DNA of 64,000 bases from contig JADJTH010000009.1 in the NCBI GenBank assembly GCA_016711325.1, positions 346,192 through 410,191 on the forward strand, read 5' to 3'. Below, piece after piece: positions 43,727-52,155 of the stretch. The DNA is from Nigerium sp. GTDB taxonomy: Bacteria > Actinomycetota > Actinomycetes > Propionibacteriales > Propionibacteriaceae. The notes under the pieces are model-generated. The model ran no database searches. It was given only the letters and a program-made list of their open reading frames with translations, and was not told where the DNA came from. A program made the translations under genes and the position numbers. Within the stretch, counting starts at the first letter, position 1. Every line of letters starts with the position of its first letter.

Positions 43727-44422
43727 GTGCCTCACACCATCCGCCGCGCCGGGTTCACCTTCGACTACCTGGCCTTCGACGGCTCCGCCATGGGGCTCAG
43801 CGACTACGAGCAGACCTGGGCCCTGCAGCGCGAGGTGCACGCCCAGGTGGCGTCGGGTGAGATCGGGCCGCAGGTGCTCTTCGTGCAGCACCCCCCGGTC
43901 TACACCGCCGGACGCCGCACCGAGCCCCACGAACGCCCGTTCGACGGCACCCCGGTGGTGGACGTCGACCGCGGCGGCAAGATCACCTATCACGGCCCCG
44001 GGCAGCTCGTCGGCTACCCGATCGTGACCCTGACCCGCCGGATCGGCCCGCTCGAGTACGTCCGCCGCCTCGAACAGGCCGTCATCGACCTCCTGGCGTC
44101 CTACGGCATCGATGCGGGTCGCGTCGAGGGGCGCACGGGCGTCTGGCTGGCGCCGTCGTCGGGCAGGGGCGAGCGCAAGATCTGCGCCATCGGCATCCGC
44201 GTGGCCAAGATGACGACCATGCACGGCTTCGCCCTCAACGTGAGCCCGCAGGCCTGCGGCCCGTTCGGCAACATCGTCCCCTGCGGCATCTCGGACGCCG
44301 GGGTCACCAGCATCGAGGACGAACTCGGACGCCTCGCACCGTCGCTGCTCGAGGTCGGGCAGGCGCTGGAACCGTTCCTCGTCCGGCATCTGGACTTCGC
44401 CCTCGAGGGTTTCCCGGCCTGA
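43727..44422 (+). CDS. lipB: Octanoyl-[acyl-carrier-protein]-protein N-octanoyltransferase, 231 aa
   Basis: Moves octanoate from ACP to lipoyl-domain lysines, the first step of lipoate assembly. The catalytic Lys is in CAIGIRVAKMTTMHGFALNV and the Cys in NIVPCGISDAG. DRGGKITYHGPGQLVGYP is the family signature. Its own promoter follows the sucB terminator, yet functionally it serves the E2 encoded upstream. lipA lies 2.3 kb downstream beyond the phosphofructokinase gene. Confidence 0.94.
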   Translation: MPHTIRRAGFTFDYLAFDGSAMGLSDYEQTWALQREVHAQVASGEIGPQVLFVQHPPVYTAGRRTEPHERPFDGTPVVDVDRGGKITYHGPGQLVGYPIVTLTRRIGPLEYVRRLEQAVIDLLASYGIDAGRVEGRTGVWLAPSSGRGERKICAIGIRVAKMTTMHGFALNVSPQACGPFGNIVPCGISDAGVTSIEDELGRLAPSLLEVGQALEPFLVRHLDFALEGFPA

Positions 44423-44472
44423 CGGCGTCCGCGTTTTTACCGACCGGACTCCCGCCCGTCACGTCCCACCCC

Positions 44473-44478
44473 TAGGAT
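44473..44478 (+). promoter_or_regulatory. -10 box TAGGAT, leaderless start of the phosphofructokinase gene
   Basis: It ends 6 nt before ATG 44485, with no Shine-Dalgarno sequence. Confidence 0.6.
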
Positions 44479-44484
44479 GAACGC

Positions 44485-46679
44485 ATGACGGTGCGCATCG
44501 GGGTGTTGACGTCGGGCGGAGACGCACAGGGAATGAACGCGGCCGTCAGGGCCGTGGTACGGGCCGGCCTAACGGCCGGTGCCGAGGTGTTCGGCATCCA
44601 CGAGGGCTGGCAGGGCGCGGTCGACGGCGGCGACTTCATCCGCTCGCTCGACTGGGACTCGGTCAGCGGCATCACGTCCCGCGGCGGCACCATGATCGGG
44701 ACGGCGCGGTGCGCCGCGTTCCGCACGCTCGAGGACGCCGCCAGGCCGCCCTCAACCTGATCAGTTCGGGCATCGACCGGATCATCGTCATCGGCGGCGA
44801 CGGTTCGCTCACCGGCACCGATATCTTGCGTGCCGAGTGGCCCGGACACGTGGCCGCGTTGCGCGAATCGGGAGCGATCACCGCCGAGCAAGCGACCGCC
44901 CACGAGCGGCTGGTCATCGCCGGGCTGGTCGGGTCGATCGACAACGACCTGGTGGGCACCGACATGACCATCGGCACGGACACCGCGCTCAACCGGATCA
45001 TCGAGGCGGTTGACGCGCTCGCCTCGACCGCGGCGTCCCACCAGCGCACCTTCGTCGTCGAGGTCATGGGTCGCCACTGCGGCTACCTCGCGCTGATGAG
45101 CGCCATCGCCGGCGGCGCCGACTACGTGCTGATTCCCGAGCAGCCGCCGGCCGCCGACTGGCATGCCCACATGGCGGGCGTGCTGCGCCGCTCCCGCGAT
45201 GCCGGACGACGTTCGTCGATCGTCATCGTCGCCGAGGGCGCCGCGGACGCCGACGGCAATCCGATCACCGCCGAGGACGTCCGCAAGGTGCTGGCCGACG
45301 AGATGGGCGAGGACGCGCGCGTCACCATCCTGGGGCACGTGCAGCGCGGCGGCACCCCGACCGCCTACGACCGGTGGATGCCATCGCTGCTGGGCCACAC
45401 CGCCGTCAGGGCCGTTCTGAAGGGCGACAAGGACGCCCAAGTGATCGGCGTGCGCCGCAACCGGCCCTACTCGCTGGCGCTGGTGGACGCCGTCGCGCGC
45501 ACCCGACACGTGGCGACCCTGATCTCCGACCGGGATTTCGACGGCGCCATGGCGTCGCGCGGCACGTCCTTCGTCGAGATGCACAAGGCGTTCCGCCGCC
45601 TCTCGGAGGCACGGACGCACGCCGAGGACGGCCCCGGCACCAAGCGGATCGGCATCATGCACACGGGCGGGCTCGCACCGGGCATGAACTCCGCCGCACA
45701 GGCGATCGTCCGCCTCGGCTTGGATCGCGGGAACACCATGGTCGGCATCCGCGGCGGCTTCCCCGGCCTCATCGACGGCGACGTCAGCGAGCTGGGCTGG
45801 GGCGACGTCGAGGGATGGAACTCGCTGGGCGGCGCCGAGCTCGGCACCCGCCGTTGGATCCCCGGCGAGGAGCACCTGTACGCCCTGGCGCGCTCGGTGG
45901 AGACCCTCGGTTTGGACGCGATCGTCATCGTCGGCGGCTTCAACGCCTACCGAGCGCTCCAGTTGATGCATGCCGAGCGCCGGCGCTACCCGTCGCTCAA
46001 CATCCCGATCGTGGTCGTGCCCGCCTCGATCGACAACAACCTGCCCGGCATGCAGATGTCGATCGGATCGGACACCGCGCTCAACGTGGCCGTCGAGGCG
46101 ATGGACCGGATCAAGCGTTCCGCCAGCGCCTCCAAACGCGCGTTCGTGGTGGAGACGATGGGACGCCGCACGGGCTTCCTCGCCCTGGCCAGCGGGTTGG
46201 CGGCGGGGGCCGAACGCGTCTACCTCCACGAGGACGGCATCACCATCAAGCAGTTGGGCGCCGACATCGACGCCATGATCGCGGCGTTCCGTTCCGGCCA
46301 GGACTTCTGGTTGGCGATCCGCAACGAGGAGGCGTCCGCCTTCTACACGACAGACCTGCTCACCCGCATGTTCGAGGCCGAAGGCGGCGGGCTGTTCAGC
46401 GTCCGCGGCGTCGTACTCGCCCACGTCCAGCAAGGCGGCATCCCGACGCCGTTCGACCGGATCAACGCCGTCCGGCTGGCATCCCGGGTCACCGATTGGC
46501 TCGTGCGCGAACTCCGCCGCGGCGACGCGACCTACGCCTGTGCGACCCCGTCCGGCGTCGGCCCGATCAAGGAAGTCGACGACCTGGTGGACTGGGAGGT
46601 GCGGCGTCCGCACGACACCTGGTGGATGCGCCTGAAGCCGGTGATGCTCGAACTCGGCAGCAGACCCGGCCTGACGTAA
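44485..46679 (+). pseudogene. pfkA: Eukaryotic-type tandem 6-phosphofructokinase with a frameshift
   Basis: Two PFK domains in one chain of about 731 residues. The N half shows MTVRIGVLTSGGDAQGMNAA, GGDGSLTGTD, SIDNDLVGTDMTIGTDTALN and VEVMGRHCGYLALM. The C half (IGIMHTGGLAPGMNSAAQAI, IVIVGGFNAYRA, SIDNNLPGMQMSIGSDTALN) looks like the degenerate allosteric half of animal and fungal enzymes. The first 83 codons are in frame 1 and end at a TGA at 44758. The rest (GRRQAALNLISSGIDR onward) is one frame back. One missing G at GAGGACG (about 44733) explains it, and no slippery heptamer is seen. It interrupts the lipB-lipA pair. Confidence 0.85.
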
Positions 46680-46686
46680 CCGGGCC

Positions 46687-46692
46687 TAAGAT
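46687..46692 (+). promoter_or_regulatory. -10 box TAAGAT, leaderless start of lipA
   Basis: It ends 6 nt before GTG 46699. Confidence 0.55.
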
Positions 46693-46698
46693 GGGCGG

Positions 46699-47649
46699 GT
46701 GACCGACACCCAGCAGCCCCGGCGCCTGTTGCGCATCGAGGTGCGCAACGCCGAGACGCCGATCGAACGCAAGCCCTCGTGGATCAAGACGAAGGCCGTG
46801 ATGGGTCCCGAGTACCGCGACATGCAGTCGCGCGTGCGCGAGGGCGGCCTGCACACCGTGTGCCAAGAGGCGGGGTGCCCCAACATCTTCGAGTGCTGGG
46901 AGGACCGCGAAGCCACCTTCCTCATCGGCGGCGACCAGTGCACCCGTCGCTGCGACTTCTGCCAGATCGCCACCGGACGCCCGAGCGGCTACGACCGCGA
47001 CGAACCGCGCCGCGTCGCGGAGTCCGTACGTGAGATGGGGTTGAGGTACGCGACCGTGACCGGCGTGGCTCGCGACGATCTCCCCGACGGCGCGTCGTGG
47101 CTGTACGCCGAGACCTGCCGGCAGATCAAGGCGCTCAATCCGGGCACCGGCGTCGAACTGCTCGTCGACGACTTCAAGGGCAACCGCGCCGCGCTGGAGG
47201 CGGTCTTCGAGGCGCGACCGGAGGTGTTCGCGCACAACGTCGAGACGGTGCCGCGCATCTTCCGGCGCATCCGTCCGGCGTTCGACTACGACCGCAGCCT
47301 GGGCGTGCTGGCGACGGCGCGCGGCGCGGGGATGGTCACGAAGAGCAACCTGATCCTCGGCATGGGCGAGACGTCCGAAGAGATCGGCCGAGCGTTGCGC
47401 GATCTGCGCGACGCCGGCACGGAGCTGCTGACCATCACCCAGTACCTGCGTCCGTCGCTCAAGCACCATCCGATCGACCGGTGGGTGACGCCCGAGGAGT
47501 TCGCGCAGTGGGAGAGCGAGGCGAAAGCCCTAGGATATGCAGGAGTGCTTTCCGGGCCGCTCGTCCGCTCGTCGTACCGCGCGGGACGGCTCTACCGGCA
47601 GGCCATCCAGGCCCGTAAGCAGGCACCGCAAGACGACAGCGTGGAGTGA
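46699..47649 (+). CDS. lipA: Lipoyl synthase (radical SAM), 316 aa
   Basis: Inserts two sulfurs into octanoyl groups on E2 and H proteins. The auxiliary cluster is CQEAGCPNIFECW, the radical-SAM cluster is CTRRCDFCQI, and the conserved C-terminal RSSYRAG serine motif is present. Cluster supply by the ErpA-type carrier 11 kb upstream is plausible. DUF4191 follows after 3 bp, so they share a transcript. Confidence 0.96.
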   Translation: MTDTQQPRRLLRIEVRNAETPIERKPSWIKTKAVMGPEYRDMQSRVREGGLHTVCQEAGCPNIFECWEDREATFLIGGDQCTRRCDFCQIATGRPSGYDRDEPRRVAESVREMGLRYATVTGVARDDLPDGASWLYAETCRQIKALNPGTGVELLVDDFKGNRAALEAVFEARPEVFAHNVETVPRIFRRIRPAFDYDRSLGVLATARGAGMVTKSNLILGMGETSEEIGRALRDLRDAGTELLTITQYLRPSLKHHPIDRWVTPEEFAQWESEAKALGYAGVLSGPLVRSSYRAGRLYRQAIQARKQAPQDDSVE

Positions 47650-47652
47650 ACG

Positions 47653-48417
47653 ATGGCTAGCGAGAAGGCGAAGGAACTCGCCGCGAAGCAGAAGGCCGCC
47701 CGCAAGGCGGAGAAGGAACGCAAGAAGAACAGCACCGACCCCCGCGACTGGGGGCGCGTCCGTCAGATGGTGGAGGCGTACAAGCAGACCGCCAAGGTCG
47801 ATCCGAGCGTCACCTGGTGGATGCTCGGCATCGGCCTCGCCGCCGCGGCCGTCATCGCCGTGCTGGGCATCGTGTCGAACATGATCGTGTGGCTGTGGAT
47901 CCCGCTGGCGCTGGTCAGCGGCGTCCTCGGCGCGATGATGGTCCTCACCCGCAAGGTGCGCACGGCGATGATCAAGCGCTACGAGGGGCAGCCCGGTTCC
48001 GCCGAGGTGGCCCTCCAGGTGCTGAACAAGAAGCGCTACAGCTACGAGATCGGCATCGCCGCGACGCGGCAGCTCGACCTGGTGCACCGCGTGCTCGGCC
48101 CGTCCGGCATCGTCCTCATCGGTGAGGGCGCCACCGGCCGGATCAAGCCGATGCTCGCGGGCGAGGCGCGCAAGCACGAGCAGGTCTCCTACGGCGTCCC
48201 CGTCACCCAGTTCGTGCTGGGCAAGGGCGAGGGCCAGGTGCCGCTGGGGCAGTTGCAGAAGCGCATCGAGAAGCTGCCGAACGTGCTGAAGGCCCACCAG
48301 GTCACCGATGTCCGCAACCGCCTGCGCGCCCTGGACGCCGTCCGCCCGAAGGCCCCGATCCCGAAGGGGCCGATGCCGTCGCCCAAGGGCATCAACCGCG
48401 CGATGCGCGGCCGCTGA
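47653..48417 (+). CDS. DUF4191 membrane protein, 254 aa
   Basis: The basic N-terminus (KQKAARKAEKERKKNSTDPR) precedes two membrane helices (about residues 58-100: WWMLGIGLAAAAVIAVLGIV and WLWIPLALVSGVLGAMMVL). The C-terminal domain contains GPSGIVLIGEGATGRIKPML. This is the actinobacterial DUF4191 family (Rv2219 type), function unknown, conserved beside lipA. It is the last backbone gene before accessory DNA; the usual RDD and glnA neighbours are not seen. Confidence 0.88.
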   Translation: MASEKAKELAAKQKAARKAEKERKKNSTDPRDWGRVRQMVEAYKQTAKVDPSVTWWMLGIGLAAAAVIAVLGIVSNMIVWLWIPLALVSGVLGAMMVLTRKVRTAMIKRYEGQPGSAEVALQVLNKKRYSYEIGIAATRQLDLVHRVLGPSGIVLIGEGATGRIKPMLAGEARKHEQVSYGVPVTQFVLGKGEGQVPLGQLQKRIEKLPNVLKAHQVTDVRNRLRALDAVRPKAPIPKGPMPSPKGINRAMRGR

Positions 48418-48501
48418 GCGCCGGTCTTCGTCCGCCACGTCACAGAGCGGGGTGGGCACGTGCAGGACGCGTTCTTCGACCCGTCAGCCAACCCGCGAAC
48501 G

Positions 48502-48811
48502 TATCCTGGATGTCGCCGACCTACAGGGCGACCTACAGGGCGACCTACAGGGAATGCCGAAGGGTCATGCCGTCGTGCTGGCCTCCGGTACTCGCCCCAC
48601 GCTCATCGCGACGCAGCTGTGGATGACCGGCCCGCACGCCTCAGCCGTCAAGGCGTCGATCGCCGCTCATGATCCGAGCACCACGACGACGCTTGATGAC
48701 GCGCAGCGGGAGCTCGTCGACGTCGGCCGGAACCTCGCGGCCCTGGACGATCCGGTGCGGTCATGGGCGGGCTCGGCGAATGGGACACCGATGCCCCATT
48801 TACGACGTTGA
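48502..48811 (+). pseudogene. Remnant resembling the C-terminus of a TraG/TraD-type coupling protein
   Basis: The frame reads GMPKGHAVVLASGTRPTLIA, then WMTGPHASAVKASIAAHDP, phrases I associate with the C-terminal part of actinobacterial conjugative coupling proteins. It has no plausible start and none of the ATPase motifs, and it ends soon after. The assignment is tentative. A 12-bp in-frame triplication precedes it. Confidence 0.35.
48517..48552 (+). repeat. 12-bp tandem repeat, three copies
   Basis: CGACCTACAGGG occurs at 48517, 48529 and 48541, encoding DLQG three times in the remnant frame. Confidence 0.9.
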
Positions 48812-49100
48812 AGCCACCTCACTGGCCGACGTCGACGAAGAGACCGACGAACCCTTGGGCGCACCCGACATCGTCGGAAAGAGAGTTGCCGCCGAGATTG
48901 ATGGCCTCGGCCTGGCCGCGATCGCCGGCGACCTCGTTGCTGCGACGGTGTCCAGCGAGATACACCGCCAGGTGAAACGCGAAGTCGCTCCTATCGTCAC
49001 CGAAGCAGCGAGAGGTGTTCTGACACCGGAGCGCCTCGACGCGCTGGGCCAAGCCGCTGCCGCGGGAGCCGAACTGAGCCCTCCGGTCGAGCCTGAGGTC
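48780..49100 (+). pseudogene. Unrecognised protein-like fragment
   Basis: From ATG 48780 the frame gives YDVEATSLADVDEETDEPLG, then GKRVAAEIDGLGLAAIAGDL and VTEAARGVLTPERLDALGQ. It is coherent and helical but not recognised. Sense is lost after PPVEPEVV (about 49100), where another frame (WNSVQKGASARVQFSNDWNT, from 49106) continues protein-like to TAG 49255. Confidence 0.35.
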
Positions 49101-49216
49101 GTTTGTGGAACTCCGTGCAGAAGGGCGCGAGTGCCCGCGTACAGTTCAGCAACGACTGGAACACCTCCGTCGACGTCCAGGTCTCCGGTACCTGGCGCAG
49201 CAACGATGCAAAGCGC

Positions 49217-49264
49217 CACCTAACAGGTATTGGCACGCTCCGGCGTGTCAATACCTGTTAGGTG
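49217..49264. repeat. 22-bp inverted repeat with C(UCCG)G tetraloop
   Basis: The left arm 49217-49238 and right arm 49243-49264 pair fully apart from one G-U, around TCCG closed by C-G, a UNCG-type stable loop. It ends 18 bp before the first ABC gene start and 6 bp before its ribosome-binding site. No U-run follows on either strand, so a leader or attenuator structure is as likely as a terminator. Confidence 0.9.
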
Positions 49265-49282
49265 CGCAGAGGAGACAACGCG

Positions 49283-50041
49283 TTGATCCGCCGATACCTG
49301 CCCAGCATGGCTGTGGTCCTGCTCCTGTTCGCCTCGCCGGTTCTCTTCGGGTGGTGGCTGGTGAGCGATTACGCGCTGGTCGACCGCTATGACCACTTCA
49401 CCCTGGCCCTGAGTAGCCTGGTCCCGCTGGCGTTCCCGCTGTTGACCACGTTGCTGTACGGGCTCTATTTCAGCCAGGAGCTGTCGGCCGGAGCGTGGCT
49501 GCCGCTCCAGCTGCGTCGCGGGCGACGTGGATACCTGCTGCGCCATCTCGGCCGGGCTGCTGCTCTCGGGTTCGTGGTTGGTGCCGTGATGATCGTGATC
49601 GTCGGCGTCCTGACGCTCTGGGCGACCCCGAGGTTCGGCTGGGTGACCTACTTCCCTGATCCCGGGGCTCGGGTGCCTGTCGAACGGTTCACGTTCGCTC
49701 AGCTGCTTCCTCTGGGCGACGCCGCGTTCCTCAGCTCGTATGCGGCCTGGGTCGGGGTTCACGCAGCTCTCTACGGGATGCTCGGCGTCCTCGCGTTGGT
49801 GAACGTGAGCAACCGTCTGCTGGCGCTGGCGTTACCCGCGGTGGGCCAGTTCCTGATCGACTTCCTACTCGCCGTCCTCGGGCTCGAACGGTGGGGCATG
49901 ATCGCGGCAGTGTTCCCGTTCAACCTTCGCCAGATCCCGCTGTATGTGCCACTCATCTCGACACTGGCGTTCCTGCTGGTACTGGCAGCACTTGCGGCCT
50001 GGACACTATCTGCCCGGCGCTCACCGGCGGGCTACCAGTGA
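49283..50041 (+). CDS. ABC-transporter-associated membrane protein, 252 aa
   Basis: About six hydrophobic helices (MAVVLLLFASPVLFGWWLV, FVVGAVMIVIVGVLTLWA, TLAFLLVLAALAAWTL and others). No named family is recognised. TTG 49283 is the likely start, 8 nt after GGAG; the upstream GTG at 49262 falls inside the hairpin. The next gene overlaps its stop (GTGA), and an ATPase follows, so it is probably one half of an ABC permease. The extracellular loop contains TYFPDPGARVPVERFTFAQL. Confidence 0.65.
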   Translation: MIRRYLPSMAVVLLLFASPVLFGWWLVSDYALVDRYDHFTLALSSLVPLAFPLLTTLLYGLYFSQELSAGAWLPLQLRRGRRGYLLRHLGRAAALGFVVGAVMIVIVGVLTLWATPRFGWVTYFPDPGARVPVERFTFAQLLPLGDAAFLSSYAAWVGVHAALYGMLGVLALVNVSNRLLALALPAVGQFLIDFLLAVLGLERWGMIAAVFPFNLRQIPLYVPLISTLAFLLVLAALAAWTLSARRSPAGYQ

Positions 50042-51498
50042 TCCGGTTGCGTCGCTACCGCGGACTCCTGTTCGCATCTGTGGCGACCGTGGTCGCGGGA
50101 GCACTGACCGCTCTCGCGTACCGAGGCCAGCTCCTGACGGCCGCTGACATCGCCCAGGCCCCCTTCGGGGCGTGGGACGTGGTGCTCATGACAGCCCAGG
50201 ATCCGTACGTCATCGCGTACTTCCTGTGGCCCGTGCTGACCGTCGTTCTCGGGCACAGCATCTCACTGCGCGCGCGGCCCGCGGTCCTCCTTCGTCACGG
50301 CTCACGAGCCGCGTTCGTCCTCGACGAAGCGGTGCGCGCCGTGCCGGTGGGAGCGGTCCTGGCGATCGCCTTGACGGCCAGCTCCTTGGTGGGAACGGCC
50401 GGGCTCGGCTGGCAGCTGATGTGGAGCCCGCTCGCTCTGGCCCGCGAGGACCTCGTCGCGTCGCTGCACGCCCAAGCCACGGCCGGGCTCGCGTTCATCC
50501 CGGTACTGGCCGCGCAGGTTCTCTACCTGGCCGTCTCAGCCGCCTTCCTCGCTACCGGCGTCGCTCTCCTCGCCCTCACCTCCACCCGGCACTACCGCCT
50601 GTTCGTCATCGCCGCCGCCCTATCGATGCCGGTCATCTTCAAGGCCTGGCCGCTTCCGCCGGCGAGCAACCCGATCAACGCCCTGGTCACCGCGCACGCC
50701 GTGATGACCGGGCTCCCGCTCTGGGCCGCACCCACAGCCTGCGTGGTCGGCATCGCCGTGCTCGGCGTCCTGGCGTTCGGCATGGATCGACGGCCTGTGA
50801 ACCGAGCCTGGCCAAGGGTGCGGATCGATCGCCGTTGGGCGTGGTACTGGCTGATCATCAGCAGCGGCATACTGCTCATGACCCCGCTTCAGGATCCCGA
50901 GCTGCCCCTGGCCGCCCAGCTCCTCTACGGCGCGAGCACCGAAGGGATGTCGTTCCTGCACTGGGCCTTCTCCGTCGTCGTGTGGGGCGGTCTCGCGCTG
51001 GTTCTCATGCTGCGCTGGTCACACACCCTCACCACGCGCCTTCCGTACCTTCTCCTGCGCCACGGCCGTGCGACCACGCTCGTCGCCCGCGAGACCGCCC
51101 GCGACGTCGCCTCCGGCCTCGTCAGCGCGGTCGCGCTGCTCGCCGTGACCGCAGCCCTCGACGCCCTCACCGGCCGCCCCATGCTTGACTGGGCCGATGC
51201 ACTCCACCTGCTCCTGGCCGGGCCACTGGTCGCCGCATCTATCACGTCAGCCGGCGTCATCGCCGGCTGGCTTGCTCACAGCGTGACGCCGATGACCCTC
51301 ACCCTGGTCGCCTGCACGATCCTCGCGGTGCCGGTGCTCAACCCCGCCTGGCCCTGGCCCTCAGCCCTCGCGTTCCTCGGCGCGCGTCCTCCCGAAGCCG
51401 CACCCACTCTGCTCATCCTCGACGCCGGCGCGACCCTCGCCGCGCTCCTGATCATCCTCACCCTCGTGGCCCGACGCCAAGCACCCTCATTCGACTGA
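50038..51498 (+). CDS. Large ABC-type permease-like membrane protein, 486 aa
   Basis: Eleven or twelve hydrophobic segments in two similar halves. Each half contains an R-P/Y-x-LLRHG motif (ARPAVLLRHGSRAAFV and LPYLLLRHGRATTLV), so it looks like an internal duplication of the smaller permease; that one has the comparable LPLQLRRGRRGYLL. GTG 50038 overlaps the upstream stop by 4 bp. Its substrate is unknown. The architecture recalls self-immunity or peptide exporters, which is inference only. Confidence 0.65.
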   Translation: MIRLRRYRGLLFASVATVVAGALTALAYRGQLLTAADIAQAPFGAWDVVLMTAQDPYVIAYFLWPVLTVVLGHSISLRARPAVLLRHGSRAAFVLDEAVRAVPVGAVLAIALTASSLVGTAGLGWQLMWSPLALAREDLVASLHAQATAGLAFIPVLAAQVLYLAVSAAFLATGVALLALTSTRHYRLFVIAAALSMPVIFKAWPLPPASNPINALVTAHAVMTGLPLWAAPTACVVGIAVLGVLAFGMDRRPVNRAWPRVRIDRRWAWYWLIISSGILLMTPLQDPELPLAAQLLYGASTEGMSFLHWAFSVVVWGGLALVLMLRWSHTLTTRLPYLLLRHGRATTLVARETARDVASGLVSAVALLAVTAALDALTGRPMLDWADALHLLLAGPLVAASITSAGVIAGWLAHSVTPMTLTLVACTILAVPVLNPAWPWPSALAFLGARPPEAAPTLLILDAGATLAALLIILTLVARRQAPSFD

Positions 51499-51507
51499 AA
51501 GGTTCCC

Positions 51508-52155
51508 GTGGAGTACGCAGCAACGCTCACCGCCGTATCCAAGTCCTTCAAGGGACTCGACGTCCTCCAAGACGTGAACCTCGCCGTCCCGCGCGGCTCG
51601 CTCTGCGGAATCCAAGGACCAAACGGGTCCGGCAAGTCCGTCCTCTTCAAGCTGATCTGCGGTCTCCTCACCCCAGACGCCGGTGAGGTCTGGCTGTCGC
51701 CAGACCTCCGTGAGAAGGGCGACTCCTACCCGATCGGTGTCGGTGCGATCATCGACCGCCCGGGCTACCTCCCCGGGCTCACCGGCCTGGAGAACCTCCT
51801 GGAACTCGCCTCCATCCGGAAAGTCGCCAGCCGCGCCGACGTCACCGCAGCCATGGAACGGGTCGGCCTCTCACCGGGCACCCGCCAGCACGTGCGGCAC
51901 TACTCTCTCGGGATGAAGCAGAAGCTCGCGATCGCGCAGGCCTTCATGGAAGGTCAGCAGCTGCTGCTCCTCAACGAGGCCTTCAATGGCCTGGACGCCT
52001 CGAGTGTCGAGACGACTCGTCAACTCCTCCGCGACCTCAACGCCGAAGGACGCACCATCGTCATCACGAGCCACCAGCAAGAAGACATCGACACCCTGTG
52101 CGCCTCCGTGTGGCGGATCAACCACCACACCCTCGAACCCGTCACGCCCTCCTGA
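51508..52155 (+). CDS. ABC transporter ATP-binding protein with altered Walker B, 215 aa
   Basis: Walker A is GPNGSGKS (about residues 36-43), the signature is HYSLGMKQKLAIAQAF, and the switch histidine is present (ITSHQQED). The Walker B region reads LLLLNEAFNGLD, with Asn where the Mg-binding Asp is expected; the catalytic Glu is retained. GAAAGG precedes GTG 51508. It is the last gene of the three-gene operon and overlaps the resolvase gene convergently by 14 bp. Multidrug or bacteriocin-type export or immunity is possible. Confidence 0.85.
   Translation: MEYAATLTAVSKSFKGLDVLQDVNLAVPRGSLCGIQGPNGSGKSVLFKLICGLLTPDAGEVWLSPDLREKGDSYPIGVGAIIDRPGYLPGLTGLENLLELASIRKVASRADVTAAMERVGLSPGTRQHVRHYSLGMKQKLAIAQAFMEGQQLLLLNEAFNGLDASSVETTRQLLRDLNAEGRTIVITSHQQEDIDTLCASVWRINHHTLEPVTPS

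Larger units (their letters stand above)
48418..49282. other. Degenerate accessory stretch between the backbone and the ABC operon
   Basis: No intact gene is supported. Three protein-like fragments in different frames are described separately. Codon choice is more mixed than in the backbone, and a strong hairpin closes the stretch at 49217-49264. Confidence 0.6.

Noticed and set aside
44725..44760. Programmed -1 frameshifting in the phosphofructokinase gene
   Set aside because: No X-XXY-YYZ slippery heptamer and no downstream pseudoknot are apparent, and PFK is not known to use frameshifting. A mutation or consensus error is simpler.
49106..52155. Lactococcin-972-type bacteriocin cluster
   Set aside because: A small secreted-peptide gene plus two membrane proteins and an ATPase was tempting. 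The peptide-like fragment has no signal sequence, no start and no recognisable motif, and the permeases do not resemble that family.
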